Positions 1 to 9,279 of a DNA stretch of 38,876 bases are shown one piece after another. A model generated the notes under the pieces. It was given only the letters and a program-made list of their open reading frames with translations, was not told where the DNA came from and made no database searches. Origin of the DNA: Acidimicrobiaceae bacterium (GTDB lineage Bacteria; Actinomycetota; Acidimicrobiia; Acidimicrobiales; RAAP-2); assembly GCA_003133405.1 (NCBI GenBank), contig PKXH01000027.1, positions 32,247-71,122 on the forward strand, written 5' to 3'. Position 1 is the first letter of the stretch. Each line of letters begins with the position of its first letter. A program made the position numbers and the translations under genes.

Positions 1-14
1 CCCCCCTCGCCCAC
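1..14 (+). repeat. Candidate attL direct repeat CCCCCCTCGCCCAC
   Basis: Identical 14-mer at 14978-14991; may extend left beyond the window. Confidence 0.5.
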
Positions 15-17
15 GAC

Positions 18-39
18 GTGGCGTCCGAAAGGACGCCAC
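18..39. repeat. Perfect hairpin GTGGCGTCC-GAAA-GGACGCCAC
   Basis: 9-bp perfect arms with GAAA loop directly inside the left repeat. Confidence 0.75.
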
Positions 40-73
40 CGGCGACCAGCCGCACACTTCGCCAGGCGGAGCA

Positions 74-838
74 TTGCCACGTCACATTCGAGCCCCACGT
101 CATTTCGACGAGTTGGATTCTGTGTCCATTCTGGACGGTTGCGCTGATGATCCCGGGTTCGAAATTCCGGTTGAAATTGGTTCTTTCGAAGAACCCTCAA
201 AAGCAAGTATTTATACCGGTAAAAGTGACTCACTTTTGGGCGCCGAGAGTGTTTTTTGGGGCACCACGGACAGCATCATTGACATGCCCAACAACGGACT
301 TTTGGTCAAGCACCAAGCAGACAATCTGGTAGCCAACATACGTGGTCGCCACGCTCGTATCGCCGCCGCCGCCCCCTTCCGAACGCGATTCCAATTAGCA
401 GAAATCCTGCCAATTTCCCCCGCCGCTCCGGCACTTGATTTTCCACTTACCACGCGCGCCATCGGTTCGAGCAGCCGAATCCGCTTCACCATCAATGGTC
501 AGACCCTCGCCGATATTCTCGATTGGAGGCCAGGACTTCTGGCCACCAGCCTCGACGGAGCCTGGGTCGTGTTGTGCCCCGATAAGTCCGGCCTTCCGTT
601 GCGCCGTCACGACGGTCGTGCTTCTTACTGTGAAGACAACCGCCTCCGTCTGTCAAGGGCACTTACTGTCAAGCTCGAACTTGATCTCGGCGACGAGGTT
701 GCCATCGTTGTTCTCCCCCGGCACGGCGCAATCGCTCTCTGCAATCCAAACCAATTTTTCAATGGCGCCCCACTGTCATTACTTACTGCTTCAACCGAGG
801 ACATTGCCAGCAATATTTCGAAAGGAATGACTCTATGA
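74..838 (+). CDS. Hypothetical protein with AbrB/SpoVT-like C-terminal signature; start uncertain (TTG 74 or ATG 284)
   Basis: ORF overlaps the integrase start by ATGA; C-terminal RLRLSRALTVKLELDLGDEVAIVVLPRHGAIAL resembles AbrB-like swapped-hairpin sequences. Confidence 0.55.
   Translation: MPRHIRAPRHFDELDSVSILDGCADDPGFEIPVEIGSFEEPSKASIYTGKSDSLLGAESVFWGTTDSIIDMPNNGLLVKHQADNLVANIRGRHARIAAAAPFRTRFQLAEILPISPAAPALDFPLTTRAIGSSSRIRFTINGQTLADILDWRPGLLATSLDGAWVVLCPDKSGLPLRRHDGRASYCEDNRLRLSRALTVKLELDLGDEVAIVVLPRHGAIALCNPNQFFNGAPLSLLTASTEDIASNISKGMTL
221..237. promoter_or_regulatory. Palindrome AAAAGTGA-C-TCACTTTT, candidate operator or recombinase accessory site
   Basis: Perfect 8-bp arms around one central base, upstream of the 284 ATG. 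Confidence 0.4.
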
Positions 839-2058
839 ACAACTCAAATGCTATCGATCCCATCGTGGGAATGCTTAACGCTCTCGGTTTAACTGTCGAG
901 GATCTTGTCGCCCATGTGGCATCCAATGAGACCGGTGACACCAATGCTGTGACTCTTGCTACTTACATCAGTTCAGCGAGCCGTAGTCTTTCCAAAACCA
1001 CGAAGAAGAGTTATTCCACTCACTTCAGGCATTTGATCAACGGCGTACCTCGGCAGTGCACATGCACATGCGACGTTTGCCTCAAGGCATGGAGCGATGC
1101 CGCGATGTGTAGTTGTGAGTGCGGCACTTGCAAAGATGCACTCGCGTTCCCCGCGATGGGAGATCGTTTCGTGTCACCACGATCTTTCACACAGACAGAA
1201 ATCGAGCCCCTTGCTCAGATCGTCGAACGTGCGGCAATCAAGCGCGCGATGCTGGAGAACGTTGTTCGTGCCAAGAGAGGACTGGCGCCCAAGCCTACGC
1301 ACGGTCAGGGTGCGCGTGAGATGTGCGTCACTGCTTTGCGATTCCTCTTCGTAAGGATGGTCAAGGACGAGCTAATTACAAAGAGCCCCGCCGCCGAGAT
1401 CTCAAAGGGAAAGCGAAGCGTCTCAAAACGTCGCGCTATTTCGGACAATGAGTTGGCTGAACTCTTGGAGATCGTGGCAACTGGAGGCGACGACCCGATG
1501 CTTGACCTCGCCATCAGCTGGGCCGAGTTTGAACTTGGTGCGCGTCGCGGTGGTGTCTTGAAGATGAACATTGGACACATTGATCGCATTGGACAACTCA
1601 TCAGCTTGTGGGAGAAAGGAAATCTCTTCCGACCACAGCCCTGTTCACTCGAACTCATCAATTTTTTGACGAACCTCGCCACTTCCAGAGGGGGTTCAAG
1701 TTGCATCGCTGGTCACCCAGACTTCAATCCGAATGCACCAGTGTTCTACTTTTCTGACGCAACCCCAGAGTTTCCGCACGGCCTTACGGGCCGTCGTTTC
1801 GACACATTGCACAAGCGCATTCAACTCAAACTGCCTTGGGCTAATTCAATCCTTTACACGGGTCACGCTTTGCGCCACACAATAAGCACGATGGTAGAGC
1901 GCATCGCTGGATTCGAAACTGCGAAGACCATGCTCGGTCACGCTGGCGGCACTCCGACCGACACATACGTGAAGGCAGGCCTGCCGGAAGTCGCGCGCGC
2001 CATAGCGGACATCACGGGGAGACCGCACCCGCTTGCCATCGATGAAGAGTCCGAATAA
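835..2058 (+). CDS. Tyrosine recombinase/integrase with Cys-rich N-terminal cluster
   Basis: Catalytic motifs GARRGGVLKMNI (R), GHALRHTIS (HxxR), LGHAGG and DTYVKA (Y); cysteine cluster CTCTCDVC...CSCECGTC. Confidence 0.9.
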   Translation: MNNSNAIDPIVGMLNALGLTVEDLVAHVASNETGDTNAVTLATYISSASRSLSKTTKKSYSTHFRHLINGVPRQCTCTCDVCLKAWSDAAMCSCECGTCKDALAFPAMGDRFVSPRSFTQTEIEPLAQIVERAAIKRAMLENVVRAKRGLAPKPTHGQGAREMCVTALRFLFVRMVKDELITKSPAAEISKGKRSVSKRRAISDNELAELLEIVATGGDDPMLDLAISWAEFELGARRGGVLKMNIGHIDRIGQLISLWEKGNLFRPQPCSLELINFLTNLATSRGGSSCIAGHPDFNPNAPVFYFSDATPEFPHGLTGRRFDTLHKRIQLKLPWANSILYTGHALRHTISTMVERIAGFETAKTMLGHAGGTPTDTYVKAGLPEVARAIADITGRPHPLAIDEESE

Positions 2059-2068
2059 GGGTCAATTC

Positions 2069-2082
2069 GCCTCACATGAGGC
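2069..2082 (+). terminator. Possible terminator-like stem after the integrase
   Basis: GCCTCA-CA-TGAGGC followed by TTGTTTGCTT, 10 bp after the integrase stop. Confidence 0.35.
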
Positions 2083-2144
2083 TTGTTTGCTTCACTCTGC
2101 TCTCATCATGAGGGCCAGTCACACCCAAGAGCGATACTGCGAAC

Positions 2145-2750
2145 GTGAGTATGACCCATTACGAACTGCTCGGAGTGTCTCAAGACGCCACCCTCGAGGA
2201 GATTGAGAGCGCATACCGACGTGCATCCAAAGCCTTCCACCCCGACGCAGGCGGTCCAGTATCCAATCCTGCGCTATTTCGAATGGTTGTCGAAGCACGC
2301 ACGGTTCTCGCAAACAGGAGCGACAGGGAAGATTATGACGCTGAGCTTCTCGGCGCTCAGTACTCTCAGCGCTCTGCCAACGTGAGCGGACCAACTCCGC
2401 CGCAGCAATCAAGAAAAGGGAAGACAACTCGGCCTCCATCGAATTCTTCGGCCCCCACGCGCAGCAAGAAAATGCAGCGGAGCTATTCGCTGTTGGCAAT
2501 CGCAGGAACGGACTATGTCGTAAGCAGATGGATCATCCAGTTCGGATTTCGAATTCACGTAGGACTGGTCTCGAATTTTGGCCACCAACTCATGGGGTTG
2601 GCGTTCATTCCCGTCATCGCCTTCGTAATCATCCCAAGAGAGCGCATCTTGAGACTTTGGGTTCGATTCCGAGCAGTGATGTCAAAGCACCACAAGATCA
2701 GTGCAACCAGGTTTAGGACGACTCGTACCGCATCGAATTCAAAAGGTTAA
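2145..2750 (+). CDS. J-domain (DnaJ-like) protein with hydrophobic C-terminal segment
   Basis: MTHYELLGVSQDATLEEIESAYRRASKAFHPDAGG including the HPD motif; hydrophobic stretch LMGLAFIPVIAFVIIP. Confidence 0.85.
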   Translation: MSMTHYELLGVSQDATLEEIESAYRRASKAFHPDAGGPVSNPALFRMVVEARTVLANRSDREDYDAELLGAQYSQRSANVSGPTPPQQSRKGKTTRPPSNSSAPTRSKKMQRSYSLLAIAGTDYVVSRWIIQFGFRIHVGLVSNFGHQLMGLAFIPVIAFVIIPRERILRLWVRFRAVMSKHHKISATRFRTTRTASNSKG

Positions 2751-2848
2751 GATTTCTTGCGGCACAGGCCGGTATTACAGATTTTTCGATAGATTCGTAG
2801 TTCGTTCAGGAACTTTCAAGACGAGATTGAATATTTACGCCCCTATAC

Positions 2849-2877
2849 TTGACAAATCGTGAATAAAAGGCTACTTT
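2849..2877 (+). promoter_or_regulatory. Candidate sigma70-type promoter TTGACA-N17-TACTTT
   Basis: Consensus -35, exact 17-bp spacer and TANNNT -10, just upstream of the four-gene operon. Confidence 0.6.
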
Positions 2878-2893
2878 GCTGGACACGCATATC

Positions 2894-3577
2894 ATGTCAG
2901 ACAAAGAGGGTGGAATCCAATCAATGACTAACGAAGAACTAGAACGAGTCTTCACTTCGCAGATCCCCGAGGCATTCCAGCGAAGGGCGTTGGGCTCAGT
3001 CTTCGCCTCTTATCGCATAAGCAAAGAGCAGTGTCGGATTCAGTTCGCCCCTACTGAAGCCGTAAACGTTGAGCCATTTTATCGACGCGGCGTGCTTGAA
3101 GGGCAACTGAGGGACTCCGCGGGACTATCCCCGGAATTGATCGCGCGAACTGCGCGTGCCGAGGGGAGTAATTGGAATCACACGGAGATTCAGGGTGGCC
3201 AAGTCGTCCTAACAGCAAGCGCCGTACCCAGCGCCGGAGCAGTGGTGAGGAAGGCCGACTACCGCATTGACCTCGCCCAAACTAATGCTCCCACTTTGTT
3301 CAGCGCATTTAATGAGAATGAACAGACGCCGTTGTACGCGATTCTGATTCACAGCCGAAGTCTCTGGGATACCCATGAAGAGCGTGCCAAATTCGGTCAT
3401 CTTCCTGGCTCGGCTTACATCGCTTTTCCCGACCAATCACTTGATGGGTACATGCACAAGTTCAATCTCTTTGAAAAGTACCCTGACATCGTGGAGCGTC
3501 ATCAGCCCGACGACTTGAGTGGTTTGGCAAAACTTCGTTACATCCAGCGATCTCAGGCTGGTTTCTGGGCAGCATGA
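2894..3577 (+). CDS. Protein of unknown function, first gene of the ImmA/type III operon (start 2894 or 2924)
   Basis: ORF overlaps the next gene by 4 nt (3574-3577); no recognised motif. Confidence 0.7.
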   Translation: MSDKEGGIQSMTNEELERVFTSQIPEAFQRRALGSVFASYRISKEQCRIQFAPTEAVNVEPFYRRGVLEGQLRDSAGLSPELIARTARAEGSNWNHTEIQGGQVVLTASAVPSAGAVVRKADYRIDLAQTNAPTLFSAFNENEQTPLYAILIHSRSLWDTHEERAKFGHLPGSAYIAFPDQSLDGYMHKFNLFEKYPDIVERHQPDDLSGLAKLRYIQRSQAGFWAA

Positions 3578-4782
3578 AGAGTGGCACGCCAGGATTTGTT
3601 GGAGGACGGCTTCGTGAAGCACGCGAGGCACGGGGACTTTCAGCGATAGCGCTGTCAGACATCGCGGGCGTCACGCGTCAGACAATGTCGCAATACGAAA
3701 AGGATCAAGCGACCCCAGGGCCAGAAGTCTTGGCACGCATTTCTTCAAGACTGAATCTTCCCGAACAATTCTTTATGTTGCCACTGCGGGAAACAGAGCG
3801 CGGAACCATTTTTTTCAGATCGATGGCTGCTTCGACAAAGACAGCTCGCACGCGCGCAGAGAGTCGCTTTGCGTGGCTGCAGGATATTACTGAATACCTG
3901 ACAGAGTTTGTTGAACTCCCTGAAGCAGATTTTCCAGTCTTGTCGTTACCTGAAGATCCCTTATTGATCTCTGACGACGACATCGAGGAAGCCGCCGCAA
4001 ATTTACGCGCATACTGGAACCTAGGCGAGTTGCCAATCGCCAATATGGTTTCGCTTCTTGAAAACAAGGGGGCAATAATCGCTCGCGGCGCACTGGGCGC
4101 TGAAACCTTGGACAGCCTTTCTGAGTTCGCCCCCGGGCAAAAGCGTCCATTCATATTGATCGGCACGGACAAGGGGACATCATCTCGTTGGCGTTTCGAC
4201 GCCGCGCACGAACTCGGTCACATTATTTTGCACGCTCACGTCCCGCCAAGTTTGCTGGCAAAGGCCGACAGATTCAAACTGATTGAAAGCCAAGCGCATC
4301 GTTTTGCCGGTGCGTTTTTACTGCCATGCGCTTCGTTTGGAGATGATCTTTACGGCGCCAATCTCGATAACTTCAAGACACTGAAACTGAGGTGGAAAAT
4401 ATCGATCTCTGCAATGGTCATGCGTGCTCGTCAATGCGGAATGATCACAGAGGAAACAGAACGACGATTATGGATCAACCTATCTCGAAGGGGTTGGCGC
4501 AAGTTGGAGCCGTATGACGACACGATGCCTCCAGAAGAGCCGAGACTACTAAGAAGTGCAATCGAACTCATTCTTGAGCAGGGGGGACAGACACCGGATG
4601 AGATCCTGGGCAGGCTGGCACTGTCATCGTCTGATCTCGAATCTCTCACCGGTCTTCCAGACGAGTTTCTCACTTCGTTCTCTCGGGTCTCACTACGACA
4701 GCAGAGTTTCGAAGCCGAGACTACGTCTGAGACCTCAACGGCCCAAATCATTCCTCTAAGACCTCGCCGCCGGACTGTCTAG
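3574..4782 (+). CDS. XRE-family HTH fused to ImmA/IrrE metallopeptidase
   Basis: N-terminal HTH LREAREARGLSAIALSDIAGVTRQTMSQYEKDQATPGPEVL; HExxH motif FDAAHELGHIILH. Confidence 0.9.
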   Translation: MKSGTPGFVGGRLREAREARGLSAIALSDIAGVTRQTMSQYEKDQATPGPEVLARISSRLNLPEQFFMLPLRETERGTIFFRSMAASTKTARTRAESRFAWLQDITEYLTEFVELPEADFPVLSLPEDPLLISDDDIEEAAANLRAYWNLGELPIANMVSLLENKGAIIARGALGAETLDSLSEFAPGQKRPFILIGTDKGTSSRWRFDAAHELGHIILHAHVPPSLLAKADRFKLIESQAHRFAGAFLLPCASFGDDLYGANLDNFKTLKLRWKISISAMVMRARQCGMITEETERRLWINLSRRGWRKLEPYDDTMPPEEPRLLRSAIELILEQGGQTPDEILGRLALSSSDLESLTGLPDEFLTSFSRVSLRQQSFEAETTSETSTAQIIPLRPRRRTV

Positions 4783-6578
4783 TGGCGATCGACAAGCCCA
4801 AGAAGATGCAACCACTCTCGACGCCCCGGGAGAAAGTAATGGGACTTGCTGAAGCTTTGGACGAGCTCATTGTCCTACGGCTGCGCTTGGAGCGGAAGGA
4901 ATCTGAAGCCGGGTTCGGTCTCGTCTGGGAAGACATTCAGGAGAACGTAGAAGGACTTCTAGTAGCGGAGGTTCCCGTCTTGGCCTCCGTTTCCACTCTC
5001 GATGTCAAGGGGGGCAAACCATACGAAGCACCTCACGTATTGATCGAGGGGGACAATCTTCACGCGCTGCACACTCTGCAAGCCACTAATCGCGACACGG
5101 TGGACGTCATCTACATAGACCCTCCATACAACACGGGAAAGGAGTTCATCTATAACGACAAGTTGGTCGATGCCGAAAGTACATTCCGTCACTCGGCTTG
5201 GCTGTCGTTCATGTCGAAGCGTCTGCGACTTGCCCACAGTCTTCTTGCGCCAAGCGGGCTGATCTTCATCAGTATTGACGATAACGAACAGGCAAACCTC
5301 AAGTTGCTCTGCGACGAAGTGTTTGGCGTATTGAACTTCGTGACCTGCGCCCCAACCATTATGAACCTGAAGGGCAACCAAGATCAGTTTGCCTTCGCCG
5401 GAACTCACGAATACACGCTGGTCTACGCAAAGGACAAGACACAGTCCATTGTTGGGCAGTTCGAAGTAGATGAAGAAGCGATGCTTGACGAGTGGGAGAC
5501 TGACGAGTACGGATGGTGGAAACGCGGCGCCGGTCTCAAGGCCACTGGTGTTAATGCCCCCCGCTCAAAACGCCCGAACCTTTGGTATCCCCTCTATGTG
5601 GCTAAAGACTCAACGTACGTTTCACCTGTGCGTCAAAAGTCCACCGATGTTGAGATCTGGCCGAAGACTTCTGGCAATGAAATGTCATGGCGGTGGTCGT
5701 CGACTACCGCGGACGAGCGAAGTTATGACCTCATCGCGGTCGGCACTTACCCCAACTTCACGATTTACAAAAAACAGCGACCCGGCCTAGGTGACCTCCC
5801 AAGCAAGAAGCCGAAGAGCACGCTCTACAAGCCCGAATACTCAACTACGAATGGGACCAACACGCTCAAGAAAATCCTCGGAGACCGAAGCTTTCCCAAT
5901 CCAAAGCCGGTCGATCTGATCAAAGATCTCGTGTCGCTCTGTGCGCTTCGCGACGATGCAGTCGTTCTCGATTTCTTTGCGGGTTCAGGCACCACACTTC
6001 AGGCAGTGGCTGAACTCAACGCTGAAGACGGCAAGCACCGCCGCTGCATTCTCGTGACGAACAACGAGAACAACATCTGCAGAGAAGTCACGCAACCTCG
6101 AATTGCCGCGATTCTCTCTGGCAAGTGGGCCGACGGAAAACACGAAGCCCTCCCAGGATCACTGGCGTTCTATAAGACAGACTTCATCGTGCGCCGCAAG
6201 AACCTGGACCGAATGCGATCCGATATCGCCAGGCACACGGTGGATCTTGTCGCCATCAAAGAAGGGGCACAGCGCAAGGGTCTTACAGGCACCGACTTCA
6301 CAATGCTGACTGGCCCGGCGAAAAGCATCGCAGTAGTGACTTCTCTTTATCCCGATCACGCCGCTGTGCACGAAGCCGCAACGTCTGCGGCTCGGGCGGA
6401 CGACGCCAAAAGCGCCTACCTCTTCACTTGGAGCGATCAGGGCATCGAAGCCGAATTAGTGGAGCAGTGGGAAGGTTGGAATGTTCAACCACTGCCTGCC
6501 GAAATGCTCGCAGCGCTGAGACGCCTTGCGCCCACTCAGTCACTCTTTGATGAAGCGAGCACGGGAGAAGAGGGTTGA
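4782..6578 (+). CDS. Type III restriction-modification Mod-like adenine DNA methyltransferase
   Basis: IEGDNLHALHTL...VIYIDPPYNTGKEFIYND (motif IV) preceding LDFFAGSGTTLQAV (motif I): beta-class order typical of Mod; start GTG overlaps upstream TAG. Confidence 0.88.
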   Translation: MAIDKPKKMQPLSTPREKVMGLAEALDELIVLRLRLERKESEAGFGLVWEDIQENVEGLLVAEVPVLASVSTLDVKGGKPYEAPHVLIEGDNLHALHTLQATNRDTVDVIYIDPPYNTGKEFIYNDKLVDAESTFRHSAWLSFMSKRLRLAHSLLAPSGLIFISIDDNEQANLKLLCDEVFGVLNFVTCAPTIMNLKGNQDQFAFAGTHEYTLVYAKDKTQSIVGQFEVDEEAMLDEWETDEYGWWKRGAGLKATGVNAPRSKRPNLWYPLYVAKDSTYVSPVRQKSTDVEIWPKTSGNEMSWRWSSTTADERSYDLIAVGTYPNFTIYKKQRPGLGDLPSKKPKSTLYKPEYSTTNGTNTLKKILGDRSFPNPKPVDLIKDLVSLCALRDDAVVLDFFAGSGTTLQAVAELNAEDGKHRRCILVTNNENNICREVTQPRIAAILSGKWADGKHEALPGSLAFYKTDFIVRRKNLDRMRSDIARHTVDLVAIKEGAQRKGLTGTDFTMLTGPAKSIAVVTSLYPDHAAVHEAATSAARADDAKSAYLFTWSDQGIEAELVEQWEGWNVQPLPAEMLAALRRLAPTQSLFDEASTGEEG

Positions 6579-8953
6579 TGTCCGGCCCGGAGCCAAAGGA
6601 GTACCAGTCGGAGGCAATCGTCAAAATTGCCGACGCTCTTACCCAGCTTCTTGTCATTCCAGAGATCGATGACCGCTTGCTCGTTCTAAAGGCACCCACC
6701 GGCTCGGGTAAGACACTGACCGCCGCATACGCCCTTTCGAAAACACACGACAGACCTCAGAATCCACCATTCATTATTCTGTGGCTCTCTCCAGGTAAGG
6801 GCAACCTTCACAAACAATCGGCTAAAGCACTGTCGTCGATTTTGGCCAACTCCTCGCTTGACGTCAAACTCCTCGATACTCGAGACGACATCGTGGCCAA
6901 CTCGACGCCGGTGAGTGGTTCGTTGTTCGTTGTGAACTGGGAGAAGTTGCGCACAGAAAGGGACGGCGAATGGGCGAACAAGATGCTCCGAAAAGGCGAG
7001 ACTGCCAACCTATTTACGTTGCTCTTCAACACAACGAAGCAAGGGATGGACATGATCGTCGTTATCGACGAGAGTCACACTCAGTTGGACGGCCCTCAAA
7101 CGGTGAAGCTGATGGCCGCGATCAAGAGCTTTCGCCCTTTTATTCAGTTCGAGATATCCGCAACGCCCACGAGAGCGCTCGACGAGGAGATGCGAGAGGA
7201 GGGCGTACACCATTCGGTCGTCATTCCGTTTCGCAAAGTGGAGGCCGCCGGTATGGTGCGCCGCTCCGTATTGCTCAACCCAGACTTTGAGGAAGTTCAG
7301 AAGGAGCATCCAACCGACACACTTGACTTGCAAGTGCTCTGGGCAGCATGGGAAAGAACTGAACAACTCAAAAGGCAGTTCGAAGCCACCGGTTCGCCGG
7401 TGAAACCACTCATGTTGATTCAATACCCCGACGGCGCGGAAGCCAGGCTTCGTGCGGAAGTCGTGGAGAAGTTTCTGAGGGACCGGGGCTTATTGTCCAA
7501 CTCAACCTATGCGACTTGGCTGACGGAAGAGCACTCGCCCAACCTCGATCTCATCGCACAGAATTCAAGTTCCTATCGAGCACTAATTTTTAAGCAGGCC
7601 ATCGCTACGGGCTGGGATTGTCCGCGTGCCCAGGTACTGGTCCAGTTCCGCAAACCTGGATCTGATACGTTCCAGATTCAGACGCTAGGTCGATTGATGC
7701 GAACGCCCGAGCAGAAGCACTACGACAATGAAGACCTAAACGTTGCTTACGTTTATTCGGACTTGGCCGGTGTCACGGTCAAGATTACGAGCGACGAGCC
7801 GGGCTTCGCGCTTCGAGACACAACGATCACTCGCGGCCCACTGTATCCGAGCGTGGGTCTCAAACTACGGTCAGTTTTCCAGCCTCGCCGTCGCGAGTTC
7901 CACTATCCGACCACCTCAACTCTTGAGCCAGCACTATTTTCAGAACTCAATGTGAAGGTCAAGCCTTTGCTCGTAAAACCACCGATTCGAGAAACGCGTC
8001 GCGATGTTCTCGTGGACGGTTCGCTCGACGCCAAGGCGGTAGTCGGCGGAAGCGAAGCCGCGTTCGACGGCGCCTTCGTTGATGGGGTGCTCGGCGAACA
8101 ATTCGTCCAGGCACTTTACGACCAGGTAATCACTTCTCGCATTGGTCCATACCGTTCACGTGAACAGAGCCGTTCTCGGATTAAGACATCACTTGTCAAA
8201 TGGTTTCAGTCTGAGATCCAGTGGCAGCCCGACGAGATCCAACACTTCGTGCTTGAACAAAGTGGGACGGTCTCTGAGGCCATCGATGCCGCCTGTCACA
8301 TTGCATCCGCATCGGACGAAGCAAAGGCCATCATTGACGCGCGACTTCGGCGTCGCACCACAGACGACTGGGAAGTGCCTCGCTCCGAACTAATAGCCAG
8401 TGACAATTGGGAGAAGCCGGAGGCTATCGGTACGCTGTTCATTCCTCCCCTTGTTCCCATTGGTCGTAGTAAACCCGAACTCCGCTTCGAACATTGGCTC
8501 GGCATCGAGGTGAATGCAAACCGCGTCGTCTGGTGGTGGAAAAATGGTGTGCGCGATGAGAAGTACTTGGGAATTCCTTACAAACTCATCGCACCGGTAA
8601 CGGGTGTAGCGAGCGAAGAAATTACTTACCCCGACTACATCGTGATGAGCGCTTCGGAAGAAGTCTGGATCATTGAAGTCAAGGACATCGATGATCCAGA
8701 CGGCGAGGCTGGAGGCGCAACTTCATGCAAAGCTCGCGGCCTCGCGGTCTGGGCCGAAGAGATGAGCGCGCTCCATCAGACGAACACTGAACTCCTGAGT
8801 TTGACGCCGGTGCGGGCTGTCGTAGTCGTTCCAGGAGCAGGCGGTGAAAACGACATCTCTGTAAAAGTAGGTTCACCATCCGACTGGCAAGAGCCAACTC
8901 CAGCGAACCACTCCACTGGTCATGGTTGGACGCCTATCAACTTCGCCGACTGA
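6575..8953 (+). CDS. Type III Res-like SF2 helicase/endonuclease (start TTG 6575 or ATG 6578)
   Basis: Walker A LKAPTGSGKT, VIDESH, EISATPTR, QTLGRLMR; C-terminal PD-(D/E)xK-like PDYIV...VWIIEVKD. Confidence 0.88.
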   Translation: MMSGPEPKEYQSEAIVKIADALTQLLVIPEIDDRLLVLKAPTGSGKTLTAAYALSKTHDRPQNPPFIILWLSPGKGNLHKQSAKALSSILANSSLDVKLLDTRDDIVANSTPVSGSLFVVNWEKLRTERDGEWANKMLRKGETANLFTLLFNTTKQGMDMIVVIDESHTQLDGPQTVKLMAAIKSFRPFIQFEISATPTRALDEEMREEGVHHSVVIPFRKVEAAGMVRRSVLLNPDFEEVQKEHPTDTLDLQVLWAAWERTEQLKRQFEATGSPVKPLMLIQYPDGAEARLRAEVVEKFLRDRGLLSNSTYATWLTEEHSPNLDLIAQNSSSYRALIFKQAIATGWDCPRAQVLVQFRKPGSDTFQIQTLGRLMRTPEQKHYDNEDLNVAYVYSDLAGVTVKITSDEPGFALRDTTITRGPLYPSVGLKLRSVFQPRRREFHYPTTSTLEPALFSELNVKVKPLLVKPPIRETRRDVLVDGSLDAKAVVGGSEAAFDGAFVDGVLGEQFVQALYDQVITSRIGPYRSREQSRSRIKTSLVKWFQSEIQWQPDEIQHFVLEQSGTVSEAIDAACHIASASDEAKAIIDARLRRRTTDDWEVPRSELIASDNWEKPEAIGTLFIPPLVPIGRSKPELRFEHWLGIEVNANRVVWWWKNGVRDEKYLGIPYKLIAPVTGVASEEITYPDYIVMSASEEVWIIEVKDIDDPDGEAGGATSCKARGLAVWAEEMSALHQTNTELLSLTPVRAVVVVPGAGGENDISVKVGSPSDWQEPTPANHSTGHGWTPINFAD

Positions 8954-9012
8954 ACTCATGCCAAAATGCTTAATCAGCGAGGCCCCGCAGTCGTCGTTCC
9001 GGGCCTACCATC

Positions 9013-9255
9013 GTGAGTATGACCGACCTCTACGAGAACTCCATCACCTTCATTCGCACAGATGGAGGGCACGAGATCATCGAGCGCATACCTGGTTATT
9101 GGCCAGTGCCTATCGGCGGGACAGTCGAACTCGGCAACCCTAACCGCGACTATGGCGTCGTCAGCGTGAGGATTCGAGTGAACAGCACAGACGCACCTCC
9201 GAAAATAGACCTCTACCTGGACTGCGCGTTGCTCCCCACAGGTTTGGGTCTGTAG
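9013..9255 (+). CDS. Small hypothetical protein (GTG 9013 or ATG 9019)
   Basis: Short ORF with the gene-start sequence GTGAGTATGACC also seen at 2145. Confidence 0.45.
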   Translation: MSMTDLYENSITFIRTDGGHEIIERIPGYWPVPIGGTVELGNPNRDYGVVSVRIRVNSTDAPPKIDLYLDCALLPTGLGL

Positions 9256-9279
9256 CCACCGCGGGCCTCAACGACCCGC

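Noticed and set aside
150-170. GGGTTCGAAATTCCGG resembling a tRNA T-arm
   Set aside because: No acceptor, D-arm or anticodon arm found around it; T-loop length is wrong.
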